Assembly (NCBI RefSeq): GCF_031157255.1
Contig: NZ_JAVIFX010000019.1
Span: forward strand, 92,501-156,500
DNA length: 64,000 nucleotides
DNA from: Bradyrhizobium sp. LHD-71
GTDB taxonomy: Bacteria > Pseudomonadota > Alphaproteobacteria > Rhizobiales > Xanthobacteraceae
Reading direction: 5' to 3'
Shown here: positions 54,068 through 62,300 of the stretch, one piece after another
Layout: each line of letters starts with the position of its first letter
Numbering within the stretch: position 1 is the first letter of the stretch
The notes under the pieces: generated by a model
What the model was told of the DNA's origin: nothing
The model's input: the letters and a program-made list of their open reading frames with translations, nothing else
The model's database searches: none
Position numbers and translations under genes: made by a program

Positions 54068-55804
54068 TCAATAGGGGTAGGCGGTGTTGAGGACGGTCCG
54101 GTAAACATTGGAGTAGTCGACCGCGACGTTGTCTATCAAATCCCAATAGACGACGAAGAATCCGGCATCGTCCATCACGCCGGCGCCGTAGTCGTAACCG
54201 GCAACCACATTTTGCGGCCAGGGGATATCCAGATAACCCGGATTCGAAGGCACGACAGTCGGGGTCTTCAACAGGTCGAATTGGTCCCGTCTTTTCGTCG
54301 CGGCGTGTGTGTAGGTGCGGTCCGTCGCGAGGCCATTCTGATAGACCTTTCCCTGAACCGTTTTCCCGACAACAGACGGATCCTTGATCCTGATGACCAG
54401 CCCTCCCTGCAGGATCGTGGCGACCGTGATTGCGGTCGGCGGCACAAGCGGATTGCCGATCGGGACAAGCTGGCCATTGACGAGTTGTCCTTGATAAACC
54501 TCCACGGAAGCATAGACAGAATTCGGTGGATCGGGCTCGTTCAGGATCTCGGCGTCGAGATAGGCCGATGCGGTCTGCGAATAGCCAGCGATATTGTCAC
54601 GCTTCAAATAGAGATAGCTGATGCTGTTGAGATCGGACGGCACGCATTTTCCGCAGTTGTGCTGATCCGTAGTTGCTGCGCAGACATTGAGGTTCGCCAG
54701 AGGGACGGTAAATTTGACCTGCTTCTGGCCGTTGTAGAGTTCGATATCGGCGTCCTCGGAAAGCTGTGCCGCCAGCATCGCCGGCGCTCCGCCGCCCACC
54801 TGATTCATCAGGGCATAGCACACGAGGGCCACATCGGGATCACTGGGGATCCAGATGGTCGCGCTTGTGTCGTGTTCTCTCGGCTCCAGGCAAAGACCGT
54901 TCGTCAGTTCGATGTTGGGTGAGCCCGGAAGCGCTTGATCATCCGGCTGCTTTTGCGCTTTCAGAATGAAGACGCCAGGTGATTGCTGGTCGGCGTCTGC
55001 CAGCATGCCGATCACCTCCACATAGCCTTGCTGGAGAAGCCCGCTGTTCTGGGGTGCTTTGGGCTTGAAGGTGAAGGAAAGGGAGCCAAAACTATCCACG
55101 ATGGGAAGGCGAAATGCCGTGTAGGAGTTGTAGTTGTACTCCACGGGGTAGGCTTGTGGAGTCAGCAAGGTATCGCCGCTGTCGTCATAGACATCGACAT
55201 AGGTCTTGAAAGCGTCGTCGCCGTCGTAGAAGCCCCGTGCGAGGATGATGACTTCTATTCCCACGTAAGTGTTGGCCAGGTCCTGGGTTGTGATCTGCGT
55301 GACGGCTGACACGGAAGGCCGTGGGCTCGTTCCATCCCAGGCAGGGATGAGACTGCTGCCGATGTTGAAGCTGAGGGATGCTTCATTGATCGGCGTCAGT
55401 GGTCCTGACAGGAAATTCGGGTTGAGCTTTGCCTGTCCGGCATCGTTGGCTTGAGCCGCGAAGCCGATCGTTTGGCCCGCCACTGCTGTTGGCGCGGTTG
55501 CCAGCATGAATGTTGCCGTGCCGGCTTGCGGGTTTTTCGGATCCGGCACCACATAGACCGTCGCCGATTGCGCGGTGGAATCGCCATATTGCGAGCCGCC
55601 GGAATTGGGGTCGGCGTTCCACAGGTAGCAGTTGGTGAAACTGCTGACAGTGACCTGAATCGTGTTGGGCTGAATCGTCGTACTCGACGAATAGTTCAGC
55701 GCGACGGTCGTGCCGTCCTTGCCGATGCTGGACGGCATCAGCATGCCGTTCTGCCAGTTATCCGGCAAAGTCAGGCTCGGTCCGGATGTGAGGATTGCTT
55801 GCAT
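54068..55804 (-). CDS. Novel-family beta-rich protein E, ~578 aa
   Basis: 578 residues from ATG 55804, with GAAGG upstream. I do not recognise the family. Predicted to be almost entirely beta strands, with no signal peptide or membrane helix. Landmarks shared with protein F: SSFTNCYLW, YVDVYDDSGDT, GLCLEPREHDTSATIWIP, CYALMNQ, DADIELYNGQKQVKF, PLANLNVCA, a HNCGKC cysteine cluster, and the C-terminal YDYGAG, DDAGFFVVYWD and YSNVYRTVL. The spaced cysteines suggest disulfides or metal binding. The protein has its own terminator. It lies between Ig-like genes and gene F on the same strand. Confidence 0.8.
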   Translation of the reverse strand: MQAILTSGPSLTLPDNWQNGMLMPSSIGKDGTTVALNYSSSTTIQPNTIQVTVSSFTNCYLWNADPNSGGSQYGDSTAQSATVYVVPDPKNPQAGTATFMLATAPTAVAGQTIGFAAQANDAGQAKLNPNFLSGPLTPINEASLSFNIGSSLIPAWDGTSPRPSVSAVTQITTQDLANTYVGIEVIILARGFYDGDDAFKTYVDVYDDSGDTLLTPQAYPVEYNYNSYTAFRLPIVDSFGSLSFTFKPKAPQNSGLLQQGYVEVIGMLADADQQSPGVFILKAQKQPDDQALPGSPNIELTNGLCLEPREHDTSATIWIPSDPDVALVCYALMNQVGGGAPAMLAAQLSEDADIELYNGQKQVKFTVPLANLNVCAATTDQHNCGKCVPSDLNSISYLYLKRDNIAGYSQTASAYLDAEILNEPDPPNSVYASVEVYQGQLVNGQLVPIGNPLVPPTAITVATILQGGLVIRIKDPSVVGKTVQGKVYQNGLATDRTYTHAATKRRDQFDLLKTPTVVPSNPGYLDIPWPQNVVAGYDYGAGVMDDAGFFVVYWDLIDNVAVDYSNVYRTVLNTAYPY

Positions 55805-55853
55805 CGCAATGTACCTTCGAGAAGGGAAATCCGATTGAACTGGATGTCGAAAA

Positions 55854-55886
55854 AAGATCAGCCGCCGTTTTGCGGCGGCTGATCTT
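55854..55886 (-). terminator. Rho-independent terminator of gene F
   Basis: AAGATCAGCCGCC and its complement (13 bp arms, 7-base loop) lie 7 bases after the stop of gene F and end in a T6 run. Its core ATCAGCCGC/GCGGCTGAT is that of the terminator behind gene E, so the two genes were duplicated together with their terminator. Confidence 0.92.
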
Positions 55887-55893
55887 GCGCAGG

Positions 55894-57624
55894 TTAGAGA
55901 TAGGACGAGTCCAGGATCGTCCTGTACACGTTCGAGTAGCTGCCCGGTGTGTTGGCGCCAACCACATCCCAGAACACGACGAAGAAGCCGGCATCGGACA
56001 TCTCGCCGCCGCCGTAATCGTAGCCAGCGACCTGATCGGCGGGCCACGGGATATCAAGCGTTCCGGTGCCTGACGCCGCTTGCGGCGTCTGCAGCAGATT
56101 GAAGATGTCCCGCCTCTGCTTCTGCTTTCCGTTACTCCAGGCGCCAAGGCCGTTCTGGTACACCTGTCCCTGAACCTTCTTGTTGGCCACCTGCTGGTCA
56201 CTGATCCGGATGACAAGCCCGCCGCCCAGAAGGCTTTGGGGTGTAATCGCCGTGCCGGGCAGGATCGGATGAGTTTCGTCGGCAACGAGCTGGTTGCTCA
56301 CCATCTTGCCTTGGAACAGCAGAGGCGCTGCGTAAACCTGGGTGGGCGGGTGCGGTATGTTCAGAACCGTCGTATCCAGCCAGACGCCTGTCGAATCCGA
56401 GTACGTGCCTTGGCCGAGGGTGTCGCAGTACATGAAGCTCAAGGTGTTCAGGTCGGCATTTGTGCAATTCTCGCACCCGTGATCGTCGGAGGCCGTTGCA
56501 CAGACGGCGAGGTTGGCCAGCGGAATCTGGAATTTGACCTGCTGCACGCCGTTATACACTTCGATATCGGCATCATCAGGCAGCTGTGCCGCCAGGATGG
56601 TTGGAGTCTGCGTGCCCTTCTGGCCGATCAACGCATAGCATCCGAGATTCAGGTCGTTGCTGAGTGGAATCCAGATCGTTGCGGCGGTGTCGGTCGCGAA
56701 CGGCTTGAGGCAAAGACCCGTGACTCGCTCGACTTCGGGGGAGTCGCTGATGGTGTTGCCAGACGGATTCTGCGCGTTCAGAACATAGAGACCGGGCGAT
56801 CTCACCTGGGATGACGCGAACATGCCGACCATGTCCACGAATCCCTGGATTGGCAGGTCGCCGGTCTGTGGCGCCTTGGGCTTCAGGTAGACGTAGACCT
56901 TGCCGAAATTTCGATCGCCCTGCAGCCGGTAGGTCGTATAGGTGTTGCCCTGATACGTGGCCTTGTATGGCGAGGGCGTCAGTTTGGTGTTGCCGGTGTT
57001 GTCGTAAACATCGACATATTGCGCGAAGGCATCGATGCCTTCGGCAAACCCCTGCGCGATCAGGATTACATCGACCCCGGGATATTTCGTGGCACCATCA
57101 GTGCTCGTGAGCCTGGCGATTGCCTGTACGGAGGGCGCTTCGCCAGTTCCGTTCCAGGACGGCAGGTAGCTGGTATCGATGCCGAACAGCGCCACACCCG
57201 AGGCGGTCTCGGTCATGGGCGCCGATGCGAAGTCCGGAGTCAGCTTTGTCGACGCGGAATCATTGACCTGGGCCGAGAAGCCTGCGACGGCGCCTACAGC
57301 TCCCCGTGTGCCCATCAGGAATGTTGCCGTGCCCTTCGTTGGATCGCTTCCGGGTACGACGGCGGCTGTCGCCTGTGTCGCGAACGGGTCCGCCGACTTG
57401 GTCGCATCCCACAGGTAGCAATTCGAAAAGTTGCTGACGGTCACCGTGGTGTTGTTTGGGATGTTCGCGGTGTCCGTATAGAGGAACGTGATGGTCGTGC
57501 CGTTCTCGCCGATGCCCACCGGCATTTGCATGCCGTTGGTAACGGGCGCCTGCAACGTAAGCGTCGGGCTGGCCAGTGTCGCCACGCCCGTTGTGGTTTT
57601 GGCTCTGCTCATTACTGAAGTCAT
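55894..57624 (-). CDS. Novel-family beta-rich protein F, ~576 aa
   Basis: 576 residues from ATG 57624, with AAGGAGA 7-8 bases upstream; longer starts to 57666 are less likely. It is a clear paralogue of E over its full length (SNFSNCYLWDA, YVDVYDNTGNT, GLCLKPFATDTAATIWIP, DADIEVYNGVQQVKF, HGCENC, YDYGGGEMSDAGFFVVFWD, YSNVYRTIL). The N-terminus MTSVMSRAKTTTG resembles the short basic N-termini of proteins A-C and is not a signal peptide. It is the first gene of the minus-strand island. The export route and function are unknown. Confidence 0.8.
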   Translation of the reverse strand: MTSVMSRAKTTTGVATLASPTLTLQAPVTNGMQMPVGIGENGTTITFLYTDTANIPNNTTVTVSNFSNCYLWDATKSADPFATQATAAVVPGSDPTKGTATFLMGTRGAVGAVAGFSAQVNDSASTKLTPDFASAPMTETASGVALFGIDTSYLPSWNGTGEAPSVQAIARLTSTDGATKYPGVDVILIAQGFAEGIDAFAQYVDVYDNTGNTKLTPSPYKATYQGNTYTTYRLQGDRNFGKVYVYLKPKAPQTGDLPIQGFVDMVGMFASSQVRSPGLYVLNAQNPSGNTISDSPEVERVTGLCLKPFATDTAATIWIPLSNDLNLGCYALIGQKGTQTPTILAAQLPDDADIEVYNGVQQVKFQIPLANLAVCATASDDHGCENCTNADLNTLSFMYCDTLGQGTYSDSTGVWLDTTVLNIPHPPTQVYAAPLLFQGKMVSNQLVADETHPILPGTAITPQSLLGGGLVIRISDQQVANKKVQGQVYQNGLGAWSNGKQKQRRDIFNLLQTPQAASGTGTLDIPWPADQVAGYDYGGGEMSDAGFFVVFWDVVGANTPGSYSNVYRTILDSSYL

Positions 57625-58217
57625 TGATGTCTCCTTGTCGTGACCTGTTCGTTGATCGAACTGCATGGCTCAACGATCATGCGCATTCACCGTGCCACCT
57701 CGTTGCAGCGTGCGCGACTCGTTTCCCCAAAGAGCGTTAGGCAAGCGCTAGCTTGATGATTGGTGATAGATGACGGATGTCAGATGGCGGAATGTCATCC
57801 GCGTCCAGCGCCATCGCTCAAATGTAGCCCGCATGAGCGAAGCGACATGCGGGAGCAGCGCAGGCCGGGCATTGGGAAATGCGTTTGCCGGATGATGAGA
57901 TGCCGTTCGCACGAGCAAGGCGTACATACGCCGGCGCTGTTGAGTGATCGTGCAAACCTCCCCGCATATCGCTGCGCTCATGCGGGCTACGATGCTGCAC
58001 CGGGTCACTTCGTCCTCATGAGACGCTTGGCGCACGCGTGCGCCAGACATGTAGCCCGCATGAGCGCAGTGACATGCGGGGAGCGACGCACGTCAACCAT
58101 TGGCAAACGCGTTGCCGGATGATGAGATGCCGTTCGCGGAGCAAAACGATAACGCGCGCGCTACTGTGTAAACCTCCCGCATCTCGCTGCGCTCATGCGG
58201 GCTACAACGATTCAAAG
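57625..58217. other. Intergenic region holding four REPs
   Basis: This ~590-base gap separates gene F from the RAYT remnant. It holds the promoter side of gene F near 57625-57780 and the REPs listed separately, plus a repeated filler that contains GCCGGATGATGAGATGCCGTT at two places (about 57888 and 58111). No gene found. Confidence 0.6.
57824..58205. repeat. Four 30-bp REPs in alternating orientation
   Basis: REPs occur at 57824-57853 (+), 57961-57990 (-), 58051-58080 (+) and 58176-58205 (-). Each reads GTAGCCCGCATGAGCG...ATGCGGG or its complement and has an internal CCCGCAT/ATGCGGG stem. Head-to-head pairs are typical of BIMEs mobilised by RAYT enzymes. Confidence 0.9.
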
Positions 58218-58755
58218 GTGAGCCGCGGTTCGGTACCGGCGAAACTTCGTTCCCGGCGCGACCTATTTCTTTACTGTGACGCTGGCGGATTGACGGTCAT
58301 CCGCGCTGGTCGATCACGTCGACCCTCTGCGCGAGTCGTTTCGCACGGCTGCGCGGGAGCGTCCGTTTGCGATCGATGCGATCGTGATTCTGCCTGATCA
58401 TCTGCATGCAATCTTCACCTTGCCGGAAGAGGATGCGGATTTTTCGGGCCGGTGGCGGCGGATCAAGGGACATTTCAGCAACCAGTTGGTCGTCGCGGGT
58501 GCGGCGACCAGGCGCCGCGCCAGCGGAGCCCTGGTGCTTTGGCAGCCGCGCTTCTGGGAGCACACGATCCGCGATGAAACCGATTTCGAGCACCACGTCG
58601 ATTACATCCACTTCAATCCCGTGAAGCATGGCCTTGTGACCCGCGTGCGCGATTGGCCGCGTTCCTCGTTTCACGCCTATGTGCGCCGCGGCCTGTTGCC
58701 CGACGATTGGGCCGGCGACGCTCGCGAGGCCGCGACAGGCTACGGCGAGCCGTAA
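58218..58755 (+). pseudogene. REP-associated tyrosine transposase (RAYT) remnant
   Basis: Translation in the frame of 58294-58755 gives FAIDAIVILPDHLHAIFTLPE, the HxH metal motif of Y1 (HUH) transposases, then RWRRIKGHFSNQL, FWEHTIRDETDFEHHVDYIHFNPVKHGLV and WPRSSFHAY, all typical of RAYTs. Upstream in the same frame RYRRNFVPGATYFFTVTLAD ends in TGA (58291-58293), after which RSSALVDHVD continues. The N-terminal GTG at 58218 is in another frame, apparently after an indel. So one nonsense and one frame change inactivate it. The HxH motif and the catalytic YIHFNPVKHG tyrosine remain in the downstream piece, which could start at GTG 58384. Confidence 0.88.
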
Positions 58756-58758
58756 TCT

Positions 58759-58933
58759 GTAGCCCGCATGAGCGCAGCGACATGCGGGAACGGCGCCGGC
58801 ACCATCCGTTTCGCACTGGCAAAACACGTTGCCGGTGATGGAATGGCACTCCATGAGCAAATGAACATGCTAGCGGCGGATGCCGGCCGACTGCGCGGGC
58901 ATTCCCGCATGTCGCTGCGCTCATGCGGGCTAC
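58759..58933. repeat. Two further 30-bp REPs, inverted pair
   Basis: REPs occur at 58759-58788 (+) and 58904-58933 (-), with the same sequence as those left of the transposase remnant. Together with the left group they frame the RAYT on both sides. Confidence 0.9.
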
Positions 58934-59247
58934 GATGCTGAGGTTGCCATTTGCGAATCAGCATCTGTCCGTGCTGGCGGTTGTGGCTTCAAGGCAACGC
59001 TTCGACGAATTCCTGTGTCGGTGCGGAGTCGATCATCGGCGGGCCCTCAATCGCATGGCGCCAGTAGGCGGCATCCGGCGGGCAAGAAGCGCCCGGTGGG
59101 GACGTGCGATAGGTCGTAAGGTGATGTTCGTCCAACGTTTTTGTGGCAGGCGGCGAGGAGACATGAAGGCAGCGCGCACCGTCATGGGCTCGCGCCGCCG
59201 GAGCCCGCTGCTCGCATCGTCCGCCGCAACGTCAGGTAGCCCGTTTA

Positions 59248-59275
59248 TTGTAGCGCAAGTTTTTTACGCTATCAT
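59248..59275 (+). promoter_or_regulatory. Promoter-like -35/-10 pair for the autotransporter
   Basis: TTGTAG (59248-59253) and TATCAT (59270-59275) are 16 bases apart in the only AT-rich patch of this region. The match to the housekeeping consensus is moderate. Confidence 0.4.
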
Positions 59276-59343
59276 AGGTTGTGATTTGAATCGATCGTCG
59301 GCGGGCAGCGCCGAAGAGACGCGTTGCGCTGCCTTTAAGGCCG

Positions 59344-62300
59344 ATGATGTCATTGGGGGAACTGCGCGGGCGCGGCGCAGCGGGCGGCATGATCGCACGT
59401 CGGAATGCAGAAGCGGCTGGTCTTCAAGGTCTTTGCGATCAGCGCGTCCCATCGCGCCTGTGCGGCGGCCCCGATGTCAAAGACACCCCTGTCAAATGTG
59501 TAAAACGGCTGTTGCTCTCGGCCTTGTCCTCACTCGTGCTGATGCAGGCGATGGTCGGATTGGCGGCGACCGCGGGCGGAATTGCTGTCCTTGGCGTCAC
59601 GTCCGCATCAGCTCAAAGCGTTGGCGGCACGGGTGGTGGCGCAGCAAACAACTCCGGCGGTGGGGCAGGAGGCGATCTTCTGTCCCTACCGCAAGGCGGA
59701 GTCGGGGCGAATTTTACTCCTAACGTCCCTAATTCCGGAGCTGCGGGCGGCGGCGGTGGCGGCCCTGGCGGCGGCGACGGCGGCAAGGGCGGAGACGGTT
59801 TTATCATTGCCAATCCACCCGCCGGCGCTGGGGGAGCCGGCGGCGACGTGTCAAACGGTGGAATTGGACAGAACGGACAGAACGTTAGCGTAAATGCAAC
59901 ACAGAACAACGGTAACTCTGCTGGCGGCGCCGGCGGTGGGGGACGCGGTGGCCTGCATGGGACGGCGCTCGCTCCGACCGGAGCGATCGGCGGGGTTGGC
60001 GGCAATGGTGGTATGGCTACCTCGACCGGTACCTATAATAATGGCAACGGTTCAGCGAGTGGCGGCGGAGCTGGTGGCGGGGGAAGCGGCGGCTATGGCT
60101 GGGTGCTGACCGGCACATCCTCGAATGTACCTACGACACTCAACATCACAGGCGGCAATGGCGGCAATGGCGGGAATGGCGGGGCCGCCGACACGACCGG
60201 GACGACGATCACGGGGGGTGGCTTAGGTGGCGGAGCGGCTCTCGGCGGATTTGGCGGCAATGGAGGGGATGGCGGAGTTGGCGCCTATCTTGCAAGCCCG
60301 GCCGCAGGCGCCGCATTCACCAACACCGTGACGATAACGGGCGGAGATGGCGGGATCGGCGGTGATGGCGGGACGGCCGCAGCTTCGGCAAGCGCTGACG
60401 GTCCGGTTCAGGGCGCCGGCGGTAATGGAGGCGCTGGTGGCGTTGGCCTGCTGGTCGACAACACGGCAAACGTTACCGTAACGATCAACAATAGTGCCAC
60501 CATCCAGGGCGGCAACGGCAACCGGGGCGGGGCAGGTTCTGGATTTTTCCAGACGAGTCCACCGAGTGTTGCCAATGGCGGCGCCGGCGGGCATGGCATT
60601 TCCGGATCCTCTCTCACCATCGTTAATGCCGGCGGAGCGACGATCGCCGGCGGCAGCGGCGGTAACGGTGGTGCGAACGCCGGCGGTGCCGCTATCGCCA
60701 GCAATGGCGGCGACGGCGGCGAGGGCATCGCGGGATCCAACCTCATAATCACCAACGCGGGCACGATCTCTGGCAACACTGGTGGCGCCGGCGGCAACGG
60801 CACCGGGGGCAATGGCGGTGACGGCGGCGACGGTATTGCAGGGACCAATATCACCATCGTCAACAGCGGCGCGATCTCTGCCGGCGCCGGCGGCGCGGCT
60901 GACGGCAGCGGCACGGCCGGCGCCGCCGGCGCCGCCATCCGATTCACCGGCGGCACCAACACGCTGGAAATCCAGTCGGGCTCCACCATCACCGGCAATG
61001 TGGTCGCCTTTAGCACCGCCGATACCTTCCGGCTCGGTGGCGCGACCAGCGACAGTTTCGCTGTCTCGCAGATCGGCCCGGCCGCGCAGTATCAAGGCTT
61101 CGGTATCTTCGAAAAGACCGGTGCCAGCACCTGGACGCTGACCGGAACGACGACGGCGGTGACGCCCTGGACGATCACGCAGGGCACGCTGGCGATCTCG
61201 TCCGACGGCAATCTCGGCGCGACTTCGGGCGCGCTCACGCTGAACGGCGGCACGCTGCAGACGACGGCGGATATCACGACATCGCGCAATGTGCTGATCA
61301 ACAGCACGGGCGGCGCAATCAATACCAATTCAGCGACTACACTGCAGATCGACGGCACGATCGGCGATGGCACCGGCTCCCCCGCCGGGGTGCTGACCAA
61401 GACCGGCGCCGGCACGCTGGTCCTGACCGGCAGCAACACCTATTCCGGCGGGACCTCCATCGCGGGCGGTACAGTGTCGATCTCGTCAGCCGGCAATCTC
61501 GGTACCGGCCCGCTTAGCTTCAATGTCGACCCCAACCAGCCCAACCTCACCCGCACGCTGCAGACCACGGGTGCGACGCCCATCGTCTTTGGGCAGACCG
61601 TGACCTTCAATACGGACGGCACCCTCAATACCGGAGTCGATCTGACGCTGAGCAACACGATCGGCGGAACGGGCAGCCTCACGAAACAGGGCAGCGCCAA
61701 CCTGATCCTCACCGGCGACAACAGTTCTTATGCGGGCAACATCACGGTCTCCGACGGTTCGCTGCAGGTGGGAAATGGCGGCAACAGCGGCACGCTCGGC
61801 ACCGGCAACGTCGCGCTGACCAATGCGGACAACACACTTATTTTCAATCGCTCCGGCTCCTACGCGTATAACGGCCAGATCACAGGCAATGGCGGTGTGG
61901 TCCAATCCGGCGGTGCCGGCAGCGTGATTACATTGGGCGGCGCCAACAGCTATGCGGGCGGCACCACCATCAATAGCGGGACAGTGTCGGTTTCGTCGGC
62001 GGGCAATCTCGGCACAGGCGGCCTCACCTTCAATGGCGGTACGCTGCAGGCCACGCAGAGCTTCACGCTCGATGCCTCGCGCACAGTGACGATAAATTCC
62101 GGCGGCGGCACATTCGACACCTCACCCGTCGCAACGACCCTGACAGTCGCCGGCCAGGTGACCGGCGCGGGCGGGCTCACGAAATCCGGCGCCGGCACGC
62201 TCGTCTTGGCCAATGCCGGCAACGATTACCAGGGCGCGACCAACATCAATGCCGGCACGCTGCAGGTGGACGGCGCGATCACGCAATCGGCGGTGAACGT

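Larger units (their letters stand above)
58756..59343. other. Intergenic region between the RAYT remnant and the autotransporter
   Basis: The left part holds two REPs. The middle (58940-59240) is GC-rich with no gene I can support. The right part contains an AT-rich island with a promoter-like sequence 70 bases before the autotransporter frame. A conspicuous AAGTTTTTTACG stretch marks it. Confidence 0.5.

Noticed and set aside
46851..57624. Type I or two-partner secretion locus
   Set aside because: No RTX repeats, no HlyB/HlyD or TpsB genes nearby, and the Ig-like proteins lack a TPS domain. The ABC exporter at 39.4-41.1 kb is 6 kb away and has no membrane fusion partner.
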